Source: Rhizobium sp.
GTDB taxonomy: Bacteria; Pseudomonadota; Gammaproteobacteria; Burkholderiales; Thiobacillaceae
Reading direction: 5' to 3'
Length of the DNA stretch: 61,013 bases
Assembly: GCA_019459285.1 (NCBI GenBank)
Contig: JAIBEL010000074.1
Span: forward strand, 1-61,013
In this document: in pieces, positions 51,500 to 60,912 of the stretch
Position numbering within the stretch: the stretch's first letter is position 1
How the letters are laid out: the number at the start of each line of letters is the position of its first letter
Program-made: the position numbers and the translations under genes
The notes under the pieces: model-generated
What the model was told of the DNA's origin: nothing
The model's input: the letters and a program-made list of their open reading frames with translations, nothing else
Databases searched by the model: none

Positions 51500-51784
51500 A
51501 TGCCCGAAGCCCTCCCCCCGCAAACCGTCGATGCCCTGCTGCCCGAAGTCGCCGCCCTCATCGTCGAATCCCTCAATCTTGAAATGGCCCCCGAAGAAAT
51601 CGATCCGGATGCGCCGCTGTTCGGCGAAGGGCTCGGGCTCGATTCGATCGACGTGCTGGAAATCGCGCTGGTCATTTCCAAGCACTACGGCTTTCAGCTG
51701 CGCTCGGACAACGCCGACAACGTGCGGATTTTTGCCTCGCTGCGCGCATTGACCGCCTACATCGCCAGCCAGCGGACAAAATGA
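51500..51784 (+). CDS. Acyl carrier protein 2 of the polyene cluster
   Basis: A 94-aa ACP with the site LGLDSIDVLEIALVI. It differs clearly from ACP 1 and has an N-terminal extension of about 15 residues. Aryl polyene clusters usually have two ACPs, one for the starter and one for elongation. It overlaps the next gene by 4 bases. Confidence 0.9.
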   Translation: MPEALPPQTVDALLPEVAALIVESLNLEMAPEEIDPDAPLFGEGLGLDSIDVLEIALVISKHYGFQLRSDNADNVRIFASLRALTAYIASQRTK

Positions 51785-52434
51785 CCGTGAGCGCGACCCA
51801 GGTGCTGCGCAGCCTGGCGCTGGTCGCCCTGATGGCCGCCTGGGCCATCGCCGCATTTTTCGGCAGCACCGGGCAGGGCAGGCCCGATTTCAACACGGCC
51901 GTCGGCGCGGCCCCCTTCGTCGTCGTCCTCGCCATGCTGCTCTGGCGGGTACGGCACCCGTTGGGGATGGCCGCTGGCGGCCTGCTTGTGGCCGCTGCGC
52001 TGGCCGGACTGTGGCCGTCGCTGCGCCAGAACGTCGCCTTGCTCTATTTCATCGAGCACCTCGGCACCAACCTGGCGCTTGCTGCGCTGTTCGGCAAGAC
52101 CCTGTTCGGCCTCAGCGAGCCGCTGATCACCCAGTTCGCCCGCATCGTCAACAACGGCGTGCTGTCCGCGCGCCAGCTCCGCTATACCCGACAGGCCACG
52201 CTGGCATGGACCGGCTTCTTCATCGCCAACGCCACCCTGTCGGCACTGCTCTATGCGCTGACACCCCATGCCGTCTGGTCGTTCTATGCCAGCCTGCTGA
52301 CCGCGCCGCTGATCGGCCTCATGTTCGCCGCCGAACACCTGTGGCGCATGCGCGCGCTGCCGCCCGAAGAACGTCCCAGCATCGCCGACGTCTTCCGCGT
52401 CTGGCGCCAGCGCACCACCGCCAAGGGCTCATGA
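51781..52434 (+). CDS. Membrane protein of COG4648 type in the polyene cluster
   Basis: A 217-aa protein of six predicted helices (LRSLALVALMAAWAIAAFF, AAPFVVVLAMLLWRV, then a conserved EHLGTNLALAALFG). This family recurs in aryl polyene clusters between the ACP and ligase genes; its function is not established. It overlaps both neighbours by 4 bases, so the genes are translationally coupled. Confidence 0.82.
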   Translation: MTVSATQVLRSLALVALMAAWAIAAFFGSTGQGRPDFNTAVGAAPFVVVLAMLLWRVRHPLGMAAGGLLVAAALAGLWPSLRQNVALLYFIEHLGTNLALAALFGKTLFGLSEPLITQFARIVNNGVLSARQLRYTRQATLAWTGFFIANATLSALLYALTPHAVWSFYASLLTAPLIGLMFAAEHLWRMRALPPEERPSIADVFRVWRQRTTAKGS

Positions 52435-53774
52435 ACACGCTGCCGCTGATCACCGGCCTCGGCCTCGACGACATTGTCGCCTGGCGCCCGGACGGTCCGC
52501 GCCGGGTACGCGATTTCCTCGCCGACGCTGAAGCGCTGGCCGCCCGACTGCCGGCCGGCACCACGCTGCTCAACATGTGCCACGACCGCTACCACTTCGC
52601 GGTCGGCTTCGCGGCCGGGCTGATCAGCGGCAAGGTCAGCCTGCAGCCTGCTTCGCAGTCGGCGGAAACGCTCGCGCGCATCCGCGCCGACTTCCCGGAT
52701 GTCGTCTGCCTGTGCGACGGCGACTTCGACCCCCTCGATCTGCCGCGCTGCGATTTTCCGGCGCTTTCCACGGCCGACCCGCACAAGGTCACCGACATCC
52801 CGCGCATTCCCGCCGACCGGGTGGCCGCCATCCTGTTCACCTCCGGCTCGACCGGCCTGCCGCAGCCGCATCGCAAGACCTGGGGCCGGCTGGTCGCCAA
52901 CGGCCGTGCCGAGGCGGCGGCGCTCGGCCTCGAACGCACGCCGCACACCCTCGTCGGCACGGTGCCGGTGCAGCACAGCTACGGCTTCGAATCAACCTTC
53001 CTGCTTGCCCTGCACGGCGGCTGCGCCTTCTGGTCGGGCAAGCCCTTCTACCCGCAGGACATCGCCGCTGCCCTCGATGCAGTGCCACGCCCGCGCCTGC
53101 TGGTGACCACGCCCTTTCACCTGTCGACGCTGCTTTCGTCCGGCATCGACCTGCCGGCCATCGACCAGTTGCTGTCCGCCACCGCCCCCCTGTCGGCCGC
53201 GCTCGCCGCCGAGGCGGAAGCGCACACCGGCGCACCGCTGCACGAAATCTACGGCTCGACCGAAAGCGGCCAGCTGGCCAGCCGGCGCACCACCGATGGC
53301 GCGGCGTGGACGCTGCTGCCCGGCGTCCGCCTGGAACAGGATGCGAACACCACCACCGCCTGCGACGGCCACGTCGAAGGCCGCGTCGCGCTGTCCGACG
53401 TCATCGAGCTGCTGCCGGACCGGCGTTTCCTGCTGCACGGCCGCCACGCCGACCTGATCAACATCGCCGGCAAGCGCACCTCGCTCGCCTATCTGAACCA
53501 CCAGATCGCCGCGGTGCCGGGCGTGGTCGATGCCGCCTTCTTTTTGCCCGACGAGGAAGCCGCCGGCGGCGTCACGCGCCTGACCGCCTTCGTCGTCGCC
53601 CCGACGCTGGACAGCCGGCAGCTGCTCGCCGCGCTGCGTCCACGCATCGACGCCCTCTTCCTGCCGCGCCCGCCGATCTTCGTCGATGCCTTGCCGCGCA
53701 ACGGCACCGGCAAGCTGCCGCGCAGCGCGCTGCAGGCCCTCTACGCCGAGAAGACACGCCATGCCGGCCGCTGA
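52431..53774 (+). CDS. AMP-dependent acyl-ACP/aryl ligase
   Basis: A 447-aa adenylate-forming enzyme. The P-loop-like ILFTSGSTGLPQPHRKTW, the Y-G-STE motif (IYGSTESGQLASR) and the hinge/C-terminal GNGTGKLPRSAL-type Lys region are present. It likely activates the aromatic starter (a hydroxybenzoate-like acid in known systems) for loading onto an ACP. It is shorter than typical acyl-CoA ligases, as in polyene clusters. It overlaps the following dehydratase by 14 bases. Confidence 0.88.
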   Translation: MNTLPLITGLGLDDIVAWRPDGPRRVRDFLADAEALAARLPAGTTLLNMCHDRYHFAVGFAAGLISGKVSLQPASQSAETLARIRADFPDVVCLCDGDFDPLDLPRCDFPALSTADPHKVTDIPRIPADRVAAILFTSGSTGLPQPHRKTWGRLVANGRAEAAALGLERTPHTLVGTVPVQHSYGFESTFLLALHGGCAFWSGKPFYPQDIAAALDAVPRPRLLVTTPFHLSTLLSSGIDLPAIDQLLSATAPLSAALAAEAEAHTGAPLHEIYGSTESGQLASRRTTDGAAWTLLPGVRLEQDANTTTACDGHVEGRVALSDVIELLPDRRFLLHGRHADLINIAGKRTSLAYLNHQIAAVPGVVDAAFFLPDEEAAGGVTRLTAFVVAPTLDSRQLLAALRPRIDALFLPRPPIFVDALPRNGTGKLPRSALQALYAEKTRHAGR

Positions 53775-54060
53775 ATTCGAGTGGGTCGTCCCGGCCGATC
53801 ACCCGGCCTTCCCCGGCCATTTTCCCGGACGCCCCATCGTGCCGGGCGTCGTGCTGCTCGACCAGGCCATCCTGTTCGCGGAGAAGCTGCTCGGTAAAGC
53901 AGGCGCGCACTGGCAAATCGGCAATGCCAAATTCCTCAGCCCGGTCGGTCCGGCCGAAACTCTGGTTTTTTCCCTGCAGACCACGCCGCGCGGTTCCATC
54001 GCCTTCACGGTGAAATCCGGCACGCGCGACGTCGCCTCCGGCAGCCTGACCCCGACATGA
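53761..54060 (+). CDS. Hotdog-fold 3-hydroxyacyl-ACP dehydratase
   Basis: A 99-aa single hotdog domain (HPAFPGHFPGRPIVPGVVLLDQA). The conserved His of HPAFPGHFPG and the GVVLLDQ helix indicate a FabZ/ApeI-like dehydratase. It removes water from the beta-hydroxy intermediate to make each double bond of the polyene. It overlaps the ligase by 14 bases and the acyltransferase by 4. Confidence 0.85.
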   Translation: MPAAEFEWVVPADHPAFPGHFPGRPIVPGVVLLDQAILFAEKLLGKAGAHWQIGNAKFLSPVGPAETLVFSLQTTPRGSIAFTVKSGTRDVASGSLTPT

Positions 54061-54962
54061 GCAAACAGGCGACGCCGGGCTGGATGCGCCAGCAGGAACG
54101 CAGCAACCTCGCCATCCTCAGGCTGATGGTGTGGATTTCGCTGACCTTCGGCCGCGCCGCCGGTCGCGTCGTGCTTTCCGGCATCGCACTCTATTTCACC
54201 CTGTTCGCGCCCAGGGCGCGCCGTGCCAGCCGCGCCTACCTGAAGCGGGCGCTCGGCCGCTGGGCGAACTGGGCGGACGGCTATCGCCACGTGTTCAGTT
54301 TCGCCACCACCATCCACGACCGCATCTATCTGCTCAACGAGCGCTTCGACCTGTTCGACATCGAAATCGTCGGTGCCGACGCCTTGCATGAAGCGCTCGC
54401 AAAACAACCGGGCGCGCTGCTGATGGGCGCCCATCTCGGCAGTTTCGAGGTGCTGCGCGCAGTCGGACGAGGCAAGGAGGGGCGCAAGGTGGCGATGCTG
54501 ATGTACGAGGAAAACGCCCGCAAGATCAACGCCACGCTCGAAGCCATCAACCCCAAGGCCACGCAGGACATCATCCCGCTCGGCCGCATGGAGTCGATGC
54601 TCGAAGCCCGCGACAGGCTGGAAGCGGGGTATCTTGTGGGCATGCTGGCCGACCGCTCGCTCGGCGACGATGCCACGGTGGGCTACCCGTTTCTCGGCGA
54701 AACGGCGCCCTTCCCGCTGGGCCCGTGGCGCCTGGCGGCGATGCTGCAGCGGCCCGTGTTCTTCATGACCGGTCTGTACCTCGGCGGCAACCGCTACCAG
54801 CTCCATTTCGTGCCGCTGGCCGATTTTTCCGACACGCCGCGGAGCGAGCGGGATGCCGCGATCGCGGCCGCGATGCAGCGCTACGCCGACTGCCTGACGC
54901 ATTTCTGCCGGCTGGCGCCCTACAACTGGTTCAACTTTTTTGATTTCTGGCAGAAAAAATGA
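54057..54962 (+). CDS. LpxL/HtrB-family acyltransferase
   Basis: A 301-aa lysophospholipid/lipid A-type acyltransferase. The H-x4-E motif is in GAHLGSFEVLRA, with a later DRSLGDDATVGYPFLGE region and an N-terminal membrane segment (ISLTFGRAAGRVVLSGIALY). In aryl polyene clusters this enzyme is thought to attach the polyene to a membrane lipid. It ends in a 4-base overlap with the LolA-like gene. Confidence 0.88.
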   Translation: MSKQATPGWMRQQERSNLAILRLMVWISLTFGRAAGRVVLSGIALYFTLFAPRARRASRAYLKRALGRWANWADGYRHVFSFATTIHDRIYLLNERFDLFDIEIVGADALHEALAKQPGALLMGAHLGSFEVLRAVGRGKEGRKVAMLMYEENARKINATLEAINPKATQDIIPLGRMESMLEARDRLEAGYLVGMLADRSLGDDATVGYPFLGETAPFPLGPWRLAAMLQRPVFFMTGLYLGGNRYQLHFVPLADFSDTPRSERDAAIAAAMQRYADCLTHFCRLAPYNWFNFFDFWQKK

Positions 54963-55528
54963 TCCGACGACTGTTCACGGGCCTCGTGCTCGCAAGCCTG
55001 GCAACCACCGCACACGCCGCCTTCAACATGGACCAGCTGATGGCGGAGCTCGCCCAGCACAAGGGCGGCCGCGCGAAGTTCGTCGAGAAACGCACCCTGG
55101 CCGTGCTCGACCGGCCGCTGGTCGCCACCGGCGAGATGACCTACACCCCGCCTGATCGCCTGGAAAAGCGCACGCTGACGCCCAAGCCAGAAACCATGGT
55201 GCTCGACCGCGACCAGGTCAGCATCGAGCGCGACAAGCGCAAATACTCGATCAGCCTCGCCAGCCGGCCGGAAGCGCTGGCCTTCGTCGACAGCATCCGC
55301 AACACGCTGGCCGGCAACCGGGCAGCGCTGGAGAAGAACTACACGCTGCAACTGAGCGGCAACAAGGACAGCTGGGTGCTCACCCTGACGCCCACCGAGC
55401 AGAAGATCGCGGCACTGCTGCAGCGCATCACGGTCAGCGGCAGCAAGGACCAGATCCACACCATCGACTACCTGCTGGCCGACGGCGACCGCTCGGAACT
55501 CTCCATCGAACCCCTCGAACCGCGATGA
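54959..55528 (+). CDS. LolA-related periplasmic carrier
   Basis: A 189-aa secreted protein with a signal peptide (RRLFTGLVLASLATTAHA) and a LolA-like half-barrel pattern (KFVEKRTLAVLDRPLVATGE, YTPPDRLEKRTL). In polyene clusters a LolA-like protein probably carries the lipid-linked product across the periplasm. It overlaps the MMPL gene by 4 bases. Confidence 0.85.
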   Translation: MIRRLFTGLVLASLATTAHAAFNMDQLMAELAQHKGGRAKFVEKRTLAVLDRPLVATGEMTYTPPDRLEKRTLTPKPETMVLDRDQVSIERDKRKYSISLASRPEALAFVDSIRNTLAGNRAALEKNYTLQLSGNKDSWVLTLTPTEQKIAALLQRITVSGSKDQIHTIDYLLADGDRSELSIEPLEPR

Positions 55529-57864
55529 CCCCAAGCGCCTGGCGCACCCTGCTGCTGTGGTTGCTCGCCATGCTGGCCGGGGCGGCCGTGGTCTGGAACA
55601 GCCGATTTTCGACCGACATCTCCTTCTTCCTGCCGGCCCACCCGACGGTGGAGCAGCAGGTCCTCGTCGACCAGCTCAAGGAAGGTGCCGTCTCCCGCCT
55701 GCTGATGCTCGCCGTCGAAGGCGGGGATGCCGCACAACGCGCCGGGTTGTCGCGCGAACTGCGCAACCGGCTGGCCGTCCTGCCCGAATTCGTCTCGGTG
55801 CAGAACGGCGATGCGAGCAGCGAGAATGCCGCGCGCGATTTCCTGCTCAGGCATCGCTATCTGCTCAGCCCGGCAGTGACGCCGGAACGCTTCACGGTCG
55901 ACGGCCTGAGAACCGCCATTTCGAACAGCATCGACCTGCTGGCCTCGCCGGCCGGCATGCTAATCAAGCCCTATCTGACCCGCGATCCGACCGGCGAGCT
56001 GGTCGAACTGCTCGGCGGCCTCAACGCCGGCGCGCAGCCCGACAGCCGCGATGGCGTCTGGGCCTCGCACGACGGCCAGCGCGCCCTGCTGCTGGTGCAG
56101 ACCCGCGCGCTCGGCTCCGACACCGACGGCCAGGAAAAGGCCATCGCGCTGATCCACGAGCAATTCGCCGCCGCATCCCGCAGCGCCGGGATGCAGGGCC
56201 TCACGCTGCAGCTTTCCGGCCCCGGCCTGTTCGCCGTCAAGTCGCGCGCGACGATCAAGCGCGAAGTCACGCGCCTGTCGCTGATCAGCCTCAGCGCCAT
56301 CGTCGCCGTGCTGTTTTTCGTCTATCGGTCGCCTCGCCTGCTGGTCCTTGGCCTGTTGCCGGTCGCCAGCGGTGCGCTGGCCGGCATCGTCGCCGTCAGC
56401 CTGGCCTACGGCACGGTCTTCGGCATCACCGTCGGCTTCGGTTCGGCGTTGATCGGCGAGGCGGTCGACTATTCGATCTATTACTTCGTGCAATCCGGAC
56501 GGCTCGGAGTGACTGAATGGCGGCAACGCTTCTGGCCGACCATCCGGCTCGGCGTGCTGACATCCGTGTGCGGCTTCGGCGCGCTGCTCTTTTCCGGCTT
56601 CCCCGGCCTGGCGCAACTCGGCCTCTATTCGCTGACCGGCGTGCTGACCGCCGCCCTCGTCACCCGCTTCGTGCTGCCGCCGCTCGCCGGATCGAATATC
56701 CAGGTGCAGGTCCCGGTGCGCGTCGGCATGGCCCTGCACGCCGGCCTGCGCCATGTGCGGACACTGCGCTGGCCGGTCATCGGCCTGGCGCTGGCCGCCT
56801 TCACGTATCTTGGCGCCCAGCGTGACCAGCTGTGGCTTCCCAACCTGTCGGTACTGTCCACCGTCAGCGCCGAGGACGCGGCACTCGATGCCCGGTTGCG
56901 TGCCGACCTCAGCTCCCCCGACGCGCGCTACCTGGTCGTGGTGACCGCGCCCGACCGCGAAGCCGCGCTGCAGGCGGCCGAACGGGTTGGTCAGCGGTTC
57001 GACCCACTGGTCGCCGACGGCGTGATCGGCGGTTACGACAGTCCGGCGCGCTTCCTCCCCAGTGCCGCGACGCAGGCGACCCGCCGCGCCAGCCTGCCGT
57101 CGCCCGACGAACTGCAACCCCGGTTGCAGGCGGCACTGGTCGATTCGCCGCTGTCGGCCAACAAGCTCGCGCCGTTTATCGCCGACGTCGACGCCGCCCG
57201 CCGCCTGCCCCTGCTCGGCCGGCATGAGCTCGACGGCAGCGGGCTGGCGCTCGCGGTCGATTCACTGTTGCTAAAGGGTCCGGGCGGCTGGAGCGCGCTG
57301 CTGCCGTTGCGCCCGGCTGGCGGCAAACAAGGGGCGGATATTCCAGTCGCGACAGTGCGCACCGCGCTGGCCGGCAGCGGCGCCCTCTTCGTCGACACCA
57401 AGGGGCAGTTCGACGCGCTCTACGGCGATTACCTCCACCAGGCCATCTGGCTGTCCACCGCCGGCTTCGTCGCCATCGTCGTTCTGCTCCTGGTCACGCT
57501 GCGCTCGCCGCGCCGGCTGGCCAGGGTACTGCTGCCGCTGGTGATGGCGGTGGCCCTCGTCATCGCCGGCCTGCACCTCGCCGGCGAACACCTGCACCTG
57601 CTGCATCTGGTCGGCATGCTGCTGATCGTCGCCGTCGGTTCCAACTATGCGCTGTTCTTCGACCGCACTGCCGGCGGCGCAACGCTGGACACCGCCACGC
57701 TGATGTCGATGGCCGTCGCCGCCACGACCACCGTGATCGGCTTCGGCACGCTCGCGCTCTCTTCCGTCCCCGTGCTGCACGCCGTCGGCGTCACCGTCGG
57801 ACCGGGCGCCTTCCTCGCCTTGCTGCTGTCGGCGGTGTTCGCTTCGCGTGAAATTCCCGCCTGA
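55525..57864 (+). CDS. MMPL/RND-family exporter
   Basis: A 779-aa MMPL/RND-like transporter with twelve likely helices in two halves, each preceded by a large periplasmic loop. Motifs include ISLSAIVAVLFFVYRSPRLL, GEAVDYSIYYFVQSGR with its intramembrane Asp-Tyr, and VGMLLIVAVGSNYALFF. It would export the finished lipid from the inner membrane. It precedes the deacetylase by 3 bp. Confidence 0.9.
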   Translation: MTPSAWRTLLLWLLAMLAGAAVVWNSRFSTDISFFLPAHPTVEQQVLVDQLKEGAVSRLLMLAVEGGDAAQRAGLSRELRNRLAVLPEFVSVQNGDASSENAARDFLLRHRYLLSPAVTPERFTVDGLRTAISNSIDLLASPAGMLIKPYLTRDPTGELVELLGGLNAGAQPDSRDGVWASHDGQRALLLVQTRALGSDTDGQEKAIALIHEQFAAASRSAGMQGLTLQLSGPGLFAVKSRATIKREVTRLSLISLSAIVAVLFFVYRSPRLLVLGLLPVASGALAGIVAVSLAYGTVFGITVGFGSALIGEAVDYSIYYFVQSGRLGVTEWRQRFWPTIRLGVLTSVCGFGALLFSGFPGLAQLGLYSLTGVLTAALVTRFVLPPLAGSNIQVQVPVRVGMALHAGLRHVRTLRWPVIGLALAAFTYLGAQRDQLWLPNLSVLSTVSAEDAALDARLRADLSSPDARYLVVVTAPDREAALQAAERVGQRFDPLVADGVIGGYDSPARFLPSAATQATRRASLPSPDELQPRLQAALVDSPLSANKLAPFIADVDAARRLPLLGRHELDGSGLALAVDSLLLKGPGGWSALLPLRPAGGKQGADIPVATVRTALAGSGALFVDTKGQFDALYGDYLHQAIWLSTAGFVAIVVLLLVTLRSPRRLARVLLPLVMAVALVIAGLHLAGEHLHLLHLVGMLLIVAVGSNYALFFDRTAGGATLDTATLMSMAVAATTTVIGFGTLALSSVPVLHAVGVTVGPGAFLALLLSAVFASREIPA

Positions 57865-57867
57865 GCC

Positions 57868-58668
57868 ATGCCGCAGCCCTGGAAACCCACTCCCACGCTG
57901 AAGGCGACTTTCGCCCTGCATGGCGCCGCCGTGCTCGGCACGCTGGCCCTGCCCGCCGCCTGGCCGTGGGCGCTCGGCGCACTGGCCGCCAACCATGCCG
58001 TGCTGACCTTGGCCGGCCTGCTGCCACGCTCGACCCTGCTCGGCCCCAACCTCACCCGCCTGCCGGATGCTGCCGTCGCCCGCCGCGAAATCGCGCTGAC
58101 CCTCGACGACGGCCCCGATGCGGACGTCACCCCGCGCGTGCTCGACCTGCTTGACGCCGCCGGCGTCAAGGCCAGCTTCTTCTGCATCGGCTGGCGCGCG
58201 CGGACAAACCCCGCCCTGTGCCGCGAGATCGTCGCGCGCGGCCATCGCGTCGAGAACCACGGCGATTCGCATTCCTGGGCCTTTTCCGCATTCGGCCCCG
58301 GCCGCATGAAGGCCGACATCGCCGCAGCACAGGCCACCCTGGCGGACATCACCGGCCAGGCACCGCGCTTCTTCCGCCCCACCGCAGGCCTGCGCAACCC
58401 CTTCCTCGATCCGGTGCTGGCGGCGCTCGACCTCAAGCTCGCCACCTGGACCCGGCGCGGCTACGACACCCGCGAGGGCCGGCCCGACGTCGTACTCGGC
58501 CGCCTGACGCACAATCTTGCCGCCGGCGACATCCTTCTGATGCACGACGGCCACGCCGCGCTCACGCCACAAGGCCAGCCGGTGGTCCTCGCCGTCCTGC
58601 CCGCCTTGCTGCGGACCCTGGCTGAACAGAAATTGAAGCCGGTGACGCTGGCCGATGCCGTGGCATGA
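57868..58668 (+). CDS. Polysaccharide deacetylase family protein
   Basis: A 266-aa NodB-type deacetylase with an N-terminal membrane stretch (residues ~15-45). The catalytic motif 1 is LTLDDGPDADVTP (with the DD pair), motif 2 is ENHGDSHSW (metal-binding His residues), and a later LMHDGHAA holds the distal His. This enzyme is not part of the minimal aryl polyene set as I know it, so it may decorate the sugar or lipid part. It is the last gene before the inserted segment. Confidence 0.88.
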   Translation: MPQPWKPTPTLKATFALHGAAVLGTLALPAAWPWALGALAANHAVLTLAGLLPRSTLLGPNLTRLPDAAVARREIALTLDDGPDADVTPRVLDLLDAAGVKASFFCIGWRARTNPALCREIVARGHRVENHGDSHSWAFSAFGPGRMKADIAAAQATLADITGQAPRFFRPTAGLRNPFLDPVLAALDLKLATWTRRGYDTREGRPDVVLGRLTHNLAAGDILLMHDGHAALTPQGQPVVLAVLPALLRTLAEQKLKPVTLADAVA

Positions 58669-58682
58669 CCCGATTCGCTGAT

Positions 58683-58715
58683 GACGCTTTCAGCGTCGGC
58701 AGTTGTTTAAAACAA
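58683..58715 (+). terminator. Weak hairpin and AT-rich palindrome at the insertion boundary
   Basis: GACGCT-TTC-AGCGTC (58683-58697) forms a 6-bp stem just after the deacetylase stop. The palindrome TTGTT-TAA-AACAA (58703-58715) follows. There is no long T run, so termination is uncertain. The base composition shifts towards AT from here, marking the start of the foreign-looking stretch. Confidence 0.35.
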
Positions 58716-58951
58716 TTAATGTAGAAAACAGGTCAATAAAGTCTTAAACAAGGTCGCGACAAACCGTTCTCCCCGGGGGCGGCGGCTTTCAGTGAGGCAT
58801 GCTGTATACGTGCAATCGGCCAGCGGGCGACGTTCAATAGTCACGATAGACGGTCTGAAAGCGGCCATTGGTGACGGACAAAACCGACCGAGTTGTCATG
58901 CCATGTCCGCAATGGCACGATTCGAAAACCTAGCTACTGTAAAGATTTCGC
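58698..58951. other. Lower-GC leader of the inserted segment
   Basis: About 250 bp without a convincing gene. It is markedly less GC-rich than the genes on either side. An 86-codon frame here (58792-59052) is out of frame with, and overlaps, the DUF2971 gene, and is best dismissed. Confidence 0.4.
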
Positions 58952-59686
58952 ATGCGCTTGTACTACTACACTGCGAAGCAATGGGGTATGAAGTCGTTAT
59001 GGGAGAAGCGATTGAAGATCGCCCAGTACGCCGACTTGAACGACCCTTTTGAACTGTTACCGTTCAGACAGACAGACAAGGAAGCTCGCGAACATATTAA
59101 GGCGGTTGTGCGTGTTCTATCGGAGGGCCATGGCGTGCTGTGCTTTTCGGAGTCTTGGCAGTCGACATTGATGTGGGCCCACTATGGCGACAAGCACAAA
59201 GGGATGTGTTTAGGATTTGAGATTGAAGATGGCCCCCATTTGACGAAGATCAATTACGTATCGACGCGACTTCCAAGCCCGATCGATTTCAGCAAACCGC
59301 TTGGAGGTGTCGATGAGGCAATGTTGGCCAAGTGTCTGAACGTCAAACATAGTGGCTGGAAATACGAGAAGGAGCGCCGGTTGCGGGTCAGCCTGAACGA
59401 TCGGCGAGACGGCATCTACTACCATCCATTCAACAGCGGTATTGAACTCCGCGAAGTCATTATTGGCGCGCGGTCCAGCTTGTCAATCGTGGATGTGGCC
59501 GAGGCCGTTGGGAAGCAACCTGCAGCGGACGTTAAGATATGGACGGCGCGTGCAGCACACGGTGCTTTCAATATGTGCACGAACAAAGAAAAGCCGATGA
59601 AAGTTATTCCAGGGCTCGACGCTGCGACAAAGGAGCGGAGGAAGCTTGCGGAACTCCTTCGCCATAAGACCTATAAGGGACGGTGA
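58952..59686 (+). CDS. DUF2971 family protein in an inserted low-GC segment
   Basis: A 244-aa protein beginning MRLYYYTAKQWGMKSLWEKR with the DUF2971 signatures LNDPFELLP, VLCFSESWQSTLMWAHYGDKHKGMCLGFE and YEKERRLRVSL. The family has no known function and is often found on mobile or defence-associated DNA. The codon use and lower GC differ from the polyene genes around it, so it is probably a later insertion between the deacetylase and the ketosynthase. Confidence 0.88.
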   Translation: MRLYYYTAKQWGMKSLWEKRLKIAQYADLNDPFELLPFRQTDKEAREHIKAVVRVLSEGHGVLCFSESWQSTLMWAHYGDKHKGMCLGFEIEDGPHLTKINYVSTRLPSPIDFSKPLGGVDEAMLAKCLNVKHSGWKYEKERRLRVSLNDRRDGIYYHPFNSGIELREVIIGARSSLSIVDVAEAVGKQPAADVKIWTARAAHGAFNMCTNKEKPMKVIPGLDAATKERRKLAELLRHKTYKGR

Positions 59687-60005
59687 ACTGCGCCGGCTGG
59701 CACGACAAAACAAATACCAGAAAGCAGTCGGCCGTCAACGTCACAAATGGGTCGATAGCACGCATTCCCAGATCAGGAAACCGGACGTCCGCCATGATTT
59801 ACTTCGGTTCAGAAGAACTGAATGTTTAGGCCGTTGTAAGTGCTTTCGATAAAGTCATATTGTTTTCGGCTTTTCAAAACCATCCGTCTCAGGGCATCCG
59901 CAATGCCCCCCGTAAACCAGAGAATGTCGTTTTCGACTTTATTAGGTCAGGCCGGCAGTCACGGCTCTGCTAGAATTTTCGATTCCTTGAATCCGGGCGC
60001 CCGCC
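59687..60005 (+). promoter_or_regulatory. Gap with extended -10 before the terminal ketosynthase gene
   Basis: About 320 bp without a gene. It starts AT-rich like the DUF2971 gene and returns to high GC near 59990. The motif TGC-TAGAAT (59968-59976) fits an extended -10 promoter element about 30 bp before the ketosynthase start. No repeat or attachment site could be recognised by eye. Confidence 0.4.
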
Positions 60006-60912
60006 TTGACCCCGCTACTGCTTTCCGCCTTCACCGCCACCAGCTGCCTCGGCCGCGGCCTCGATGCCACCCGCCACGCCTTGCGCAGCGGCCGTAGCGG
60101 CCTGGCGCCGTGCGCATTCGAGACGGTGAAACTCGACACCTGGGTCGGCGAGGTGGCCGGCGTCGACGATGAAAAACTGCCTGCGGCCCTGGCCGACTAC
60201 GACTGCCGCAACAACCGCCTGACCCGGATGGGGCTGGAGACCGACGGCTTCGGCAACCAGGTAAGAGAAGCCGTCGCCCGCTACGGCAAGGCCCGCGTCG
60301 GCGTGTTTCTCGGCACCAGCACCGCCGGCATTCTGCAGACCGAGCTCGCCTACCGCCGCCGCGACCCCGTAACCGGTGCCCTGCCCGACGACTTCATCTA
60401 CCGCACGACGCACAATTCCTTTTCGCTGGCCGAATTCACCCGCGCCTATTTCGGTCTCGACGGCATGGCGATGGCCATTTCGACCGCCTGCTCGTCGAGC
60501 GCCAAGGTCTTTGCCGCCGCCGCGCGCCAGTTCGAGCTGGGCATGATTGACGCAGCCATCGTCGGCGGCGTCGACACACTGTGCCTGACCACGCTGTATG
60601 GCTTCGCCTCGCTGCAGCTGACCTCGCCGCAGCCCTGCCGACCCTACGACATGGCACGCGACGGCATCTCGATCGGCGAGGGCGCCGGCTTTGCGCTGCT
60701 CGAGCGCGCGGCAGATCCCGCGCCCGGTTCGGTGCTGCTGCTCGGCGCCGGCGAATCGAGCGACGCCTACCACATGTCCTCGCCGCACCCGCAAGGCCTC
60801 GGCGCGAAGCTGGCGATGGAAGCCGCGCTGCGCTCCGCCGGGCTTGCACCTGACGACATCGACTACATCAACCTGCACGGCACCGCGACGCCCGCCAACG
60901 ACGCGGCCGAGG
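60006..60912 (+). CDS. Beta-ketoacyl-ACP synthase, truncated by the contig end
   Basis: An open frame from a TTG at 60006 reads TPLLLSAFTATSCLGRGL and has the KAS hallmarks MAISTACSSSAKVF (catalytic Cys) and INLHGTATPANDAAE (first catalytic His). The second His motif lies beyond the readable sequence. It is a second condensing enzyme, of the type found near the end of aryl polyene clusters. A weak ribosome-binding site and the TTG start make it easy to miss. The residues after about 60912 are not trustworthy. Confidence 0.85.

Noticed and set aside
58792-59052. An 86-codon frame before the DUF2971 gene
   Set aside because: It overlaps the DUF2971 start in a different frame and shows no family features.
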